The translations under genes and the position numbers were made by a program. The notes under the pieces were generated by a model that searched no databases, was not told where the DNA came from, and saw only the letters and a program-made list of their open reading frames with translations. Positions 46,531-53,578 of a stretch of DNA of 53,578 bases are shown here, one piece after another; position 1 is the stretch's first letter; each line of letters opens with the position of its first letter. This stretch comes from Neisseria bergeri (GTDB taxonomy: Bacteria; Pseudomonadota; Gammaproteobacteria; Burkholderiales; Neisseriaceae), in the NCBI GenBank assembly GCA_003044455.1, contig POWY01000012.1, positions 1 to 53,578 on the forward strand. The letters run 5' to 3'.

Positions 46531-47754
46531 TCATTTGAAGCCCATTTTTCCCGATGTTCCCAATGCCCCCGCCATGCCGATGCACAAAGGCAGCAGCAGG
46601 GACAGCGGCGCGTAGGTCAGTTCCAATACGAACACAATGGCGGTCAGCGGCATTTTGAGCGATACGCCGAGAAACACCGCCGCTCCGACGACTGCCGCGC
46701 TTTCAGACGGTATTTCGGGGAAGACGCTGTTCCACGCGGCGGCGGCTGCAAAAGAAATGGTGCTGCCGAGCATCATAGACGGCGTAATCAGTCCGCCGTA
46801 TGCACCGGCGGCAAGTGCCATCAAGATGACCAGCCATTTGACGGCGGTCAACTCAAGGCTGTATTGCCAGCCGGTCAAACCGCCAAAAGTCAGTTGGTTG
46901 CCTGCTTTGCCGTTGCCCAAAATTTCGGGAAACCAAACGGCAATCACGCCGATGAGCGCAAACATGCAGACTGCCAAGGGAATGATTTTGATATTGTCGC
47001 GCTTGATGAAGGGGAATTTTTGGGCGGTACGCTGGAAAAAAACGGCGGTTGCGCCCAGTATCGGACCGATGACGGCGGAAAACCAAAGTAATGATGTGTT
47101 GATGGAAAGGTTGGCCGGATGATATTGCTGCACGTCGCCTAAGCCGATGCGTGCGACGGCGGTGGCGATGACGGAAGTCAGCAATGCAGCGGCGACGGCT
47201 TGCTGCGTCCACACGCCCAACATGGCTTCGAGGATAAACAGCGTGGAGGCGAACGGCACGTTATACACCGCCGCCAAGCCCGCACCCGAAGCGCACGCAA
47301 TCAAGAGGCGCATTTCGCCTTTGTCCAAACCCAAGCGTTTGCCGCCTGACGAAGCAAACGCGGCGGTCATTTCGCGCGGGGCGACTTCCCGTCCGAGCGG
47401 CGAACCGAGTCCGACCGTTATGATTTGCAGCAGAACATGAAAAACCGTCGTCAGAAACGGCAGCCCCTGCAACGGCTGTTTCAATGCCGCCTTGATTCCG
47501 ATTTGCGGCTTGCCGAAACGTTTGAGCAGCCACCAGCCGCCGCCTGCGACCGCGCCGCACAGCGTCAGCACGGCAACGCGCCGCATACCGGAAGCCTGTG
47601 CCACGCCTTCGCGGAACGAAGTGTACACGCCGTCCGCGCCATAACCGTATGCTGTATGTTGTATGAAGTGCATCAGTTCCGTCAGTACAATGCCGACCAA
47701 ACCGCCGATAACGCCCGCTGCTGCCAGGGCAAACCAAAGTTTTCTGCGTCCCAC
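46531..47754 (-). CDS. ClC-family chloride channel/transporter
   Basis: 407-aa inner-membrane protein with about 10 or more helices. The ClC selectivity signature appears as GSPLGREVAPREM (near 118-130), and later segments VGAAVFLGVSLKMPLTAIVFVLELT match the C-terminal ClC core. It lacks cytoplasmic CBS domains. Ion specificity (Cl- or F-) and antiporter-versus-channel mode are not decided here. It lies 3' of serB on the same strand but behind a DUS-pair terminator. Confidence 0.88.
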   Translation of the reverse strand: MGRRKLWFALAAAGVIGGLVGIVLTELMHFIQHTAYGYGADGVYTSFREGVAQASGMRRVAVLTLCGAVAGGGWWLLKRFGKPQIGIKAALKQPLQGLPFLTTVFHVLLQIITVGLGSPLGREVAPREMTAAFASSGGKRLGLDKGEMRLLIACASGAGLAAVYNVPFASTLFILEAMLGVWTQQAVAAALLTSVIATAVARIGLGDVQQYHPANLSINTSLLWFSAVIGPILGATAVFFQRTAQKFPFIKRDNIKIIPLAVCMFALIGVIAVWFPEILGNGKAGNQLTFGGLTGWQYSLELTAVKWLVILMALAAGAYGGLITPSMMLGSTISFAAAAAWNSVFPEIPSESAAVVGAAVFLGVSLKMPLTAIVFVLELTYAPLSLLLPLCIGMAGALGTSGKMGFK

Positions 47755-47773
47755 TGTCGTTCCTGCCGTTCAA

Positions 47774-47802
47774 ATGCCGTCTGAAAACCTTTCAGACGGC
47801 AT
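47774..47802 (-). terminator. Inverted DUS pair after serB
   Basis: ATGCCGTCTGAA, 5-nt loop, TTCAGACGGCAT, between the serB stop and the ClC gene start. Likely separates the two transcripts, although the ClC start is only 20 bp beyond. Confidence 0.7.
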
Positions 47803-47817
47803 CCGTTTCCTATCCGC

Positions 47818-48651
47818 CTATCCGAACAGGCCGCGTACACGCTCCAAACCGCCGAAGTTGATACAGGCATCGGCGGCTGCCCGCGCTTTCGGTTTGGCGC
47901 GGTAAGCCACGCCTATGCCCGCTTCTTTGAGCATCGGAATATCGTTCGCACCGTCGCCCATCGCCAACACCTGATGCGGCTGCAATCCGAGGCGGTCGCG
48001 GTATTCGCGCAATAAATCCGCCTTTGCCTGCGCGTCGATGATTCTGCCTTTCAGACGACCCGTCAGCTTGCCGTTTTCAATTTCCAAAACATTGGCGTGT
48101 TGGTATTCGAAGCCGAGGCGTTGTTGCAGCCTTTCGGTGAAAAACGTGAATCCGCCCGACACCAGCATGAATTTCACGCCGTGCGCCTTACATTCGTCCA
48201 GCAAAAATTCCGCGCCGGGCGAGAGCCGCAAAACGTTTTCATAAACCTCCGCCAAAACCCGCTCGTCCAATCCCGCCAACAGGGCGACGCGGCTGCGCAA
48301 AGACTGCTCGAAATCCAATTCGCCGCGCATCGAGCGTTCGGTAATTTCCGCCACGCGGTCTTTCAAGCCGACGCCCGCCGCAATTTCATCGACGCATTCA
48401 ATGGTAATCAGCGTCGAATCCATATCGCTGACAATCAGCCTGAGTTCGCCGAACGCCCTATCGGGCAATACGGCATGGTCGATTTGACGGCTGTCCAGCA
48501 ACGCCGCGTCTGCCCCGTTTAAAGAAAACCCTTCTTCAACGATAAAACGCATACGTTTTCCATCGGCGTAATCAGGTTCGGGCAGGCGGGAGAGGAGGGC
48601 GGAAGGCAGGGCTTCGGCGGAGGGGAATTGGAGGACGAGGGCGTGCGGCAT
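47818..48651 (-). CDS. serB: Phosphoserine phosphatase SerB
   Basis: Final step of serine biosynthesis. 277-aa HAD-family hydrolase: nucleophile motif DMDSTLITIECVDEIA (near 76), motif II MLVSGGFTFF (near 163), Lys motif, and motif IV MGDGANDIPML (near 233). The N-terminal about 70 residues form the variable extension of proteobacterial SerB proteins. ATG 48651. Confidence 0.95.
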   Translation of the reverse strand: MPHALVLQFPSAEALPSALLSRLPEPDYADGKRMRFIVEEGFSLNGADAALLDSRQIDHAVLPDRAFGELRLIVSDMDSTLITIECVDEIAAGVGLKDRVAEITERSMRGELDFEQSLRSRVALLAGLDERVLAEVYENVLRLSPGAEFLLDECKAHGVKFMLVSGGFTFFTERLQQRLGFEYQHANVLEIENGKLTGRLKGRIIDAQAKADLLREYRDRLGLQPHQVLAMGDGANDIPMLKEAGIGVAYRAKPKARAAADACINFGGLERVRGLFG

Positions 48652-48799
48652 GGCGGTGGCTCAAAAAATGCGGATTATATAGTGAAACAGTGAAAAATGT
48701 TACGGCACCCAAGCCGTATTTTCGGAAATGATTTCAAACGCAGACGGCAGTATGTGTAAGGCAATACAGGAAGGAAATGCCGAATTGTCGGCTTGCCTA

Positions 48800-48828
48800 T
48801 TGCCAGTCCACTGAAAATTCGCTATAAG
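48800..48828 (+). promoter_or_regulatory. Candidate promoter for pntA-pntB
   Basis: TTGCCA, 17-nt spacer, TATAAG, about 55 bp upstream of pntA. AT-rich sequence follows up to the ribosome site AAAGGA. Confidence 0.5.
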
Positions 48829-48886
48829 GGGATTATATGGAATATATTAACATTTATATACAGACAACCTAAAAAAGGATTCAGAG

Positions 48887-50428
48887 ATGAAAATCGGTAT
48901 CCCACGCGAGTCATTATCCGGCGAAACCCGCGTCGCCTGTACGCCTGCCACCGTTGCCCTGTTGAGCAAACTGGGCTTTGAAACCGTTGTCGAAAGCGGC
49001 GCAGGTTTGGCGGCGAGTTTGGACGATGCCGCTTACCAAACAGCAGGCGCGACCGTTGCCGACAAAGCGACGGTTTGGGCCTGCCCTTTGATTTATAAGG
49101 TCAACGCGCCGTCCGAAGGCGAGCTGCCGCTGCTCAAAGAAGGGCAGACCATCGTCAGCTTCCTGTGGCCGCGCCAAAACGAGGCTTTGGTGGAAGCCTT
49201 GCGCGCCAAGAAAGTGAATGCGCTGGCGATGGACATGGTGCCCCGTATTTCCCGCGCGCAGGCTTTGGACGCTTTGTCCTCGATGGCAAACATCAGCGGC
49301 TACCGCGCCGTGATTGAAGCCGCCAACGCCTTCGGCCGTTTCTTCACCGGTCAAATCACTGCCGCCGGCAAAGTGCCGCCCGCGCAGGTTTTGGTGATCG
49401 GTGCAGGTGTGGCGGGTTTGGCGGCAATCGGTACGGCAAACTCGCTCGGCGCAGTGGTGCGCGCGTTCGATACCCGCTTGGAAGTGGCGGAACAAATTGA
49501 ATCGATGGGCGGTAAATTCCTGAAACTCGACTTCCCGCAAGAATCGGGCGGCAGCGGCGACGGCTACGCTAAAGTGATGAGCGACGAATTTATCGCCGCC
49601 GAGATGAAGCTCTTTGCCGAGCAGGCGAAAGAGGTGGACATCATCATCACCACCGCCGCCATTCCGGGCAAACCTGCGCCCAAGCTGATTACCAAAGAAA
49701 TGGTGGAAAGCATGAAATCCGGCTCCGTCATCGTCGATTTGGCGGCGGCGACGGGCGGCAACTGCGAACTGACCAAACCGGGCGAATTGTTCGTAACCGA
49801 CAACGGCGTGAAAATCATCGGCTACACCGACATGGCAAACCGCCTTGCCGGACAGTCTTCCCAGCTTTACGCCACCAACTTGGTCAACCTGACCAAGCTG
49901 TTAAGCCCGAACAAAGACGGCGAAATCACGCTGGATTTTGAAGACGTGATTATCCGAAATATGACTGTTACCCGCGACGGCGAAATCACCTTCCCGCCTC
50001 CGCCGATTCAGGTTTCCGCCCAGCCGCAGCAAACGTCGTCTGAAAAAGCCGCGCCTGCCGCCAAGCCCGAGCCGAAACCCGTTCCCCTGTGGAAAAAACT
50101 TGCGCCCGCCGTCATCGCCGCCGTATTGGTACTGTGGGTCGGCGCGGTCGCGCCCGCAGCATTTTTGAACCACTTTATCGTGTTCGTCCTCGCCTGCGTC
50201 ATCGGCTACTACGTCGTTTGGAACGTCAGCCACTCGCTGCATACCCCGCTGATGTCGGTAACCAACGCCATTTCCGGCATCATCGTCGTCGGCGCGCTAC
50301 TGCAAATCAGTCAAGGCAACGGTTTCGTGACCCTGCTTGCGTTCATCGCCATCCTAATTGCCAGCATCAACATCTTCGGCGGCTTCTTCGTAACGCGCCG
50401 GATGTTGAATATGTTTAAGAAAGGGTAA
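48887..50428 (+). CDS. pntA: NAD(P) transhydrogenase subunit alpha PntA
   Basis: Proton-translocating transhydrogenase subunit: the NAD(H)-binding domain I (about 1-375, MKIGIPRE start and [17 protein letters not shown] near 171) followed by a proline/alanine linker (about 375-405) and four transmembrane helices (about 408-505). 513 aa, as in E. coli. With PntB it couples NADH to NADPH hydride transfer to the proton gradient. A MAPEG gene separates it from pntB. Confidence 0.96.
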   Translation: MKIGIPRESLSGETRVACTPATVALLSKLGFETVVESGAGLAASLDDAAYQTAGATVADKATVWACPLIYKVNAPSEGELPLLKEGQTIVSFLWPRQNEALVEALRAKKVNALAMDMVPRISRAQALDALSSMANISGYRAVIEAANAFGRFFTGQITAAGKVPPAQVLVIGAGVAGLAAIGTANSLGAVVRAFDTRLEVAEQIESMGGKFLKLDFPQESGGSGDGYAKVMSDEFIAAEMKLFAEQAKEVDIIITTAAIPGKPAPKLITKEMVESMKSGSVIVDLAAATGGNCELTKPGELFVTDNGVKIIGYTDMANRLAGQSSQLYATNLVNLTKLLSPNKDGEITLDFEDVIIRNMTVTRDGEITFPPPPIQVSAQPQQTSSEKAAPAAKPEPKPVPLWKKLAPAVIAAVLVLWVGAVAPAAFLNHFIVFVLACVIGYYVVWNVSHSLHTPLMSVTNAISGIIVVGALLQISQGNGFVTLLAFIAILIASINIFGGFFVTRRMLNMFKKG

Positions 50429-50431
50429 GCC

Positions 50432-50815
50432 ATGACTTTCGCCTATTGGTGCATTCTGATTGCCTGCCTATTGCCGCTTTTTTGTGCGGCGTATGCCAAA
50501 AAAGCGGGCGGATTCCGGTTTAAAGACAACCACAATCCTCGCGGTTTTCTGGCGCACACGCAAGGCGCAGCCGCCCGTGCCCACGCCGCGCAGCAAAACG
50601 GTTTTGAAGCCTTTGCACCGTTTGCCGCCGCCGTTTTGACGGCACACGCAACCGGCAATGCGGCGCAATCGGCCGTCAACACGCTTGCCGGCCTGTTCAT
50701 CCTGTTCCGCCTCGCCTTTATCTGGTGCTACATCGCAGACAAAGCAACCTTGCGCTCACTGATGTGGACGGGCGGATTTGTCTGCACCGTCGGGCTGTTT
50801 GTCGCGGCTGCTTGA
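50432..50815 (+). CDS. MAPEG-family membrane protein
   Basis: 127 aa, four predicted transmembrane helices (about 3-20, 55-75, 78-98, 107-125). The MAPEG pattern is visible around [20 protein letters not shown] (near 42-61), where the family has NPRxxxxxxxxxxxRAxxAxxNxxE-like residues. The family includes glutathione-dependent enzymes and many bacterial members of unknown role. Starts 3 bp after pntA, so co-transcribed with it, and is followed by a DUS-pair hairpin before pntB. Biochemical role not predictable. Confidence 0.82.
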   Translation: MTFAYWCILIACLLPLFCAAYAKKAGGFRFKDNHNPRGFLAHTQGAAARAHAAQQNGFEAFAPFAAAVLTAHATGNAAQSAVNTLAGLFILFRLAFIWCYIADKATLRSLMWTGGFVCTVGLFVAAA

Positions 50816-50820
50816 AACAG

Positions 50821-50847
50821 ATGCCGTCTGAACAGTTCAGACGGCAT
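50821..50847 (+). terminator. Inverted DUS pair between the MAPEG gene and pntB
   Basis: ATGCCGTCTGAA, 3-nt loop, TTCAGACGGCAT. No clear T run, so it may stabilise RNA or attenuate rather than stop transcription, since pntB is needed with pntA. Confidence 0.55.
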
Positions 50848-50880
50848 CGGAAACAAATTATCGAAAATCGGAGAATTTCT

Positions 50881-52266
50881 ATGTCTTCAGGACTCGTAAC
50901 AGCGGCGTATATCGTTGCCGCAATTTTATTCATCTTCTCACTGGCGGGGCTGTCCAAACAGGAAACCGCCAAACAGGGCTGTTATTCCGGCATCGCCGGT
51001 ATGGCGGTCGCCCTCTTCGTAACGGTCTTTTCCGACAATACCCACGGCTTGGGCTGGATCATCATCGCCATGCTCATCGGTGCGGCAATCGGCATCTACA
51101 AAGCCAAAAAAGTAGAAATGACCGAAATGCCCGAACTGATTGCGCTCTTGCACAGCTTCGTCGGCTTGGCAGCCGTTTTGGTCGGCTTCAACAGCTATAT
51201 CGAGCCGGGCAACGTTGCACACGATATGCACACCATCCACTTGGTCGAAGTGTATTTGGGCATTTTCATCGGCGCGGTAACCTTTACCGGCTCGCTGGTC
51301 GCATTCGGCAAGCTCAACGGCAAAATCAGCAGCAGCCCGCTGCAACTGCCCGCCAAACACAAGCTCAACGCACTGGCACTTGGCGTATCGTTTGTGTTGC
51401 TGCTCGTATTTGTCGGCATTGGCGGCAGCGGCTTCATCCTACTGATAATGACCCTGATTGCCCTCGCATTCGGCTGGCACTTGGTCGCCTCCATCGGCGG
51501 CGCGGATATGCCCGTGGTCGTATCTATGCTCAACTCCTACTCCGGCTGGGCGGCCGCAGCGGCAGGCTTCATGCTCTCCAACGACCTGCTCATCGTCACC
51601 GGCGCACTGGTCGGCTCAAGCGGCGCAATTCTATCCTACATTATGTGCAAAGCCATGAATCGGTCGTTTGTTTCCGTGATTGCCGGCGGTTTCGGCAGCG
51701 ACAGCGGCGCGGCATCTTCTGCCAGTCAAGAAGTCGGCGAATACCGAGAAGTCAAAGCTGCCGATGTTGCCGAAATGCTGAAAGGCGCAAACAGCGTCAT
51801 CATCACCCCGGGCTACGGTATGGCAGTCGCACAGGCGCAATACCCCGTTGCCGAAATCACCGAGCTTTTGCGTAAAAACGGCACCGAAGTACGCTTCGGC
51901 ATCCACCCCGTCGCCGGCCGCCTGCCCGGTCATATGAACGTACTGCTCGCCGAAGCCAAAGTCCCCTACGACATCGTTTTGGAAATGGACGAAATCAACG
52001 ACGACTTCCCCGAAACCGATGTGGTTTTAGTCATCGGCGCAAACGACACCGTCAACCCCGCCGCCCAAACCGACCCGAACAGCCCGATTGCGGGTATGCC
52101 GGTTTTGGAAGTATGGAAGGCAAAAGAAGTCGTCGTCTTCAAACGCTCGATGAACACCGGCTACGCAGGCGTACAAAACCCGCTGTTCTTCAACGAAAAC
52201 AGCGTGATGTGTTTCGGCGACGCGAAGAAAACCGTGGATGACATCCTGTCCGAACTGAAAAAATAA
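50881..52266 (+). CDS. pntB: NAD(P) transhydrogenase subunit beta PntB
   Basis: 461-aa partner of PntA: nine or so transmembrane helices (about 1-265) that form the proton path, then NADP(H)-binding domain III (about 285-461) with [15 protein letters not shown] (near 317), the [18 protein letters not shown] loop (near 345) and [10 protein letters not shown] (near 390). ATG 50881 follows GGAG; the longer upstream frame is antisense-free DUS sequence and not used. Confidence 0.97.
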   Translation: MSSGLVTAAYIVAAILFIFSLAGLSKQETAKQGCYSGIAGMAVALFVTVFSDNTHGLGWIIIAMLIGAAIGIYKAKKVEMTEMPELIALLHSFVGLAAVLVGFNSYIEPGNVAHDMHTIHLVEVYLGIFIGAVTFTGSLVAFGKLNGKISSSPLQLPAKHKLNALALGVSFVLLLVFVGIGGSGFILLIMTLIALAFGWHLVASIGGADMPVVVSMLNSYSGWAAAAAGFMLSNDLLIVTGALVGSSGAILSYIMCKAMNRSFVSVIAGGFGSDSGAASSASQEVGEYREVKAADVAEMLKGANSVIITPGYGMAVAQAQYPVAEITELLRKNGTEVRFGIHPVAGRLPGHMNVLLAEAKVPYDIVLEMDEINDDFPETDVVLVIGANDTVNPAAQTDPNSPIAGMPVLEVWKAKEVVVFKRSMNTGYAGVQNPLFFNENSVMCFGDAKKTVDDILSELKK

Positions 52267-52279
52267 TCCGCATGGCGCA

Positions 52280-52319
52280 ATGCCGTCTGAAACCCGGGAA
52301 CACGGGTTTCAGACGGCAT
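52280..52319 (+). terminator. Extended inverted DUS terminator after pntB
   Basis: ATGCCGTCTGAAACCCG, a 6-nt loop, CGGGTTTCAGACGGCAT followed by TTTT: a 17-bp stem, the strongest DUS terminator in the window. Confidence 0.88.
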
Positions 52320-52681
52320 TTTGCGCTATTTTGCGAAGGTAGGAATGGTGGTGGAGAGATTTCTGTTTTTTAATAGGCTGTATTTTAATATATTGTTGAT
52401 AGGCGTATTTGGTTTCAATGTATTCAACAGGATAGGTTTCTTCCTAACCGAAAAAATAATTGTTTTTTCCCTTGTAAATAATTGAAATCAACAGATTACT
52501 AAAACACAACCTTTTAATAACACCGTAACTTTGAAATTCGTTATTCCCGCAAAAACAGAAAATCAAAAACAGAAATCTATAAAATCAAAAACAGAAATCT
52601 ATAAATTTCCTCCTGCACTTTGTCTGGCATTGAATCCTTTATCTAACTCATTTAATGTATTGTCTCTATATTGTGGCTACA
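52320..52681. other. AT-rich intergenic DNA with repeat remnants
   Basis: No gene seen. A half dRS3 (TTATTCCCGCAAAAACAGAA near 52541) is followed by a 22-bp unit AAATCAAAAACAGAAATCTATA in two perfect tandem copies (52560-52603). A related stretch recurs at about 53160-53185. These look like RS spacer fragments. Confidence 0.6.
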
Positions 52682-53052
52682 CTAATTATCTTGCTCTTTA
52701 ATCATATAATTATCAAATTCCCAAATTGCAAATTTATTAAATTTTTCAGCTAGAACCTCCCAATTATCGGCTTCAATTTCGGATAATAATTTATTTATGC
52801 AATCTAATAAAATATTAAAATTATAACTTTCCATAATTAAAAAACCTCTAGGAAATAAATTGCCTGAACAGTTCTCTAATAACCATTTTGGTGTGCAAAT
52901 ATTCATATCGAATAAATCAGCCGCCCCACTGCCATAATCATCTCCAACTAATAATTTCACAGATAGAAAAAAGTTATTTGGTTCATTAGGCGAATATGTG
53001 TTCAAAGGTCCATCTATATCTAATGAATATATTTTTTTAATATCATTTTCAT
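52682..53052 (-). pseudogene. Imm8-family immunity protein gene, frameshifted in an A7 tract
   Basis: The main frame encodes 107 residues from 53005 (NTYSPNEPNNFF...), resembling Imm8 immunity proteins (PNEPNNFF and CTPKWLLEN segments). The natural start is ATG 53052, behind AAGGATTAACT, reading MKMILKK; after a run of seven A (53032-53038) it hits TAG, while one extra A would give MKMILKKIYSLDIDGPLNTYS and join the long frame. So the gene is broken by, or switchable at, a homopolymer. Very AT-rich. It follows a toxin-like C-terminal remnant on the same strand. Confidence 0.6.
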
Positions 53053-53054
53053 AG

Positions 53055-53144
53055 TTAATCCTTAATATCTAAATGTCCATTACTTATAACAATATTTTTT
53101 ATAGATGAATTGCCACTTTGTCTATTAGTAACAGGGTTTAATCT
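53055..53144 (-). pseudogene. C-terminal remnant of a probable polymorphic toxin
   Basis: A stretch of 29 sense codons and a stop (…NPVTNRQSGNSSIKN…GHLDIKD) ends 2 bp before the immunity-gene ATG. It is cut off upstream by a stop codon beside dRS3/RS repeat sequence. The tight toxin-stop/immunity-start spacing and matching AT-rich composition suggest the tail of a secreted toxin whose body was lost. Toxin class unknown; inference from position. Confidence 0.4.
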
Positions 53145-53154
53145 TTAAATCTCA

Positions 53155-53300
53155 TTATTCCCGCAAAAACAGAAAATCAAAAACAGAAACCTGAAATCTC
53201 GTCATTCCCGCGTAGGCGGTAAGGACGGTTTAAAAGTTACCCAAAATCTCAAAAAAACTGAAACCGAACAAATCGGATTCCCACTTTCGCGGAAATGACG
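53155..53300. repeat. Degenerate dRS3/RS repeats
   Basis: ATTATTCCCGCAAAAACAG (about 53154), GTCATTCCCGCGTAGGCGG (about 53200) and GGATTCCCACTTTCGCGGAAATGACGG (about 53275) are half-sites or imperfect copies of the NIME family. The right-hand copy adjoins the transposase-associated sequence. Confidence 0.7.
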
Positions 53301-53305
53301 GGATT

Positions 53306-53521
53306 TTAGGATGAAGATGGTGGGAGTTGGCGGGCTGAAGCCCACCGCTTGTATATTGGAATCACCGTATCATAGCAACAAACCGCCCGGCCGCCACCCG
53401 CGCCCACCCAAGGCAGACAACCGTTGCGTAGCACAGGGAGGGCAGGGCAACCCATCGACACAACCGGACAGTTGCCAGACAATACAACCGAATGCAAGGC
53501 AGGTTTATGATGAGTACCCAA
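53306..53521 (-). CDS. Hypothetical ORF opposite the transposase start
   Basis: Open frame of 71 codons (MGTHHKPALHSVVL...) on the minus strand, Cys-rich, with no visible domain. It overlaps the first codons of the Piv-like gene on the other strand. Similar ORFs are, to my recollection, repeatedly annotated beside such transposases in Neisseria, but it may simply be non-coding upstream DNA of the element. Confidence 0.25.
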   Translation of the reverse strand: MGTHHKPALHSVVLSGNCPVVSMGCPALPVLRNGCLPWVGAGGGRAVCCYDTVIPIYKRWASARQLPPSSS

Positions 53522-53578
53522 TACAACTGTGCAGGTATCGACATCGCCAAACGAAACTTCGTCATCGCCGTTTCGTCT
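53507..53578 (+). CDS. Piv/IS110-family transposase or invertase, 5' end only
   Basis: The first 24 codons are in the window (MMSTQYNCAGIDIAKRNFVI...). The GIDIAKRNF segment carries the first catalytic Asp of the DEDD (RuvC-like) domain of IS110/Piv transposases. The gene continues past the window edge. In Neisseria such genes occur as pivNM/irg at ends of filamentous prophages inserted in dRS3 repeats, fitting the dRS3 on its left. Confidence 0.75.
   Translation, partial: MMSTQYNCAGIDIAKRNFVIAVSS

Noticed and set aside
48652-48799. Possible CREE remnant upstream of pntA (TATATAGTGAAAC)
   Set aside because: Only a few bases match the CREE terminus, and no second terminus or interior similarity is present.

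Overview
The window looks like a chromosomal segment of a pathogenic-group Neisseria, most likely N. meningitidis. The basis is the dense scatter of the 12-mer ATGCCGTCTGAA DNA uptake sequence (DUS), two full-length Correia elements (CREE), dRS3/NIME repeats, a complete neisserial division and cell-wall (dcw) cluster, a propionate (2-methylcitrate) island and a DsbA3-type oxidoreductase. Species assignment is inference from gene content and recalled protein sequences; no database search was possible.

Layout. 1-634: intergenic repeats (dRS3, CREE). 635-6017 (minus): proline catabolism, putP then putA, separated by a strong hairpin. 6498-10796 (plus): ubiK, comM, a SPOR-domain protein, dsbA3 and uppP. 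10982-11141 (minus): tRNA-Ala(GGC) and a CAT-anticodon tRNA with their own promoter. 11273-12421 (minus): a NDUFAF7-like methyltransferase. 12667-31639 (plus): the dcw cluster mraZ-rsmH-ftsL-penA-murE-murF-(small membrane ORF)-CREE-mraY-(Sel1-repeat protein)-murD-ftsW-murG-murC-ddlB-ftsQ-ftsA-ftsZ. It runs from a promoter overlapped by four 10-bp-phased MraZ-like boxes. penA carries the substitutions that mark reduced penicillin susceptibility. 31777-33087: an NCS2 purine permease.

33389-43886 (plus) is the propionate island: an AT-rich leader with a good promoter and a 34-residue ORF, then prpB, prpC, an inserted very AT-rich desaturase gene translationally coupled to an EamA/DMT transporter gene, acnD, prpF and ackA. 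Its intergenic DNA is rich in non-standard DUS dialects (GTCGTCTGAA, GGCCGTCTGAA), NIME units and a short GTAGCGTGGGC hairpin repeat, as expected for DNA imported from other Neisseria. The pathway condenses propionyl-CoA with oxaloacetate (PrpC), isomerises through AcnD and PrpF, cleaves to pyruvate and succinate (PrpB), and AckA handles acyl phosphates.

43997-52266: a YciO/Sua5-family protein (plus), then purH, a ClC channel and serB (minus), then pntA, a MAPEG gene and pntB (plus). 52267-53578 is an accessory tail. It holds a frameshifted Imm8-type immunity gene directly behind the last codons of a probable lost toxin, dRS3 repeats, and the first 24 codons of a Piv/IS110-type transposase that runs off the window edge, perhaps a filamentous prophage boundary.

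The best candidates for something undescribed are the desaturase-DMT pair inside the propionate operon, the A7-interrupted toxin/immunity relic, the MraZ operator, and the leader and small ORF upstream of prpB.
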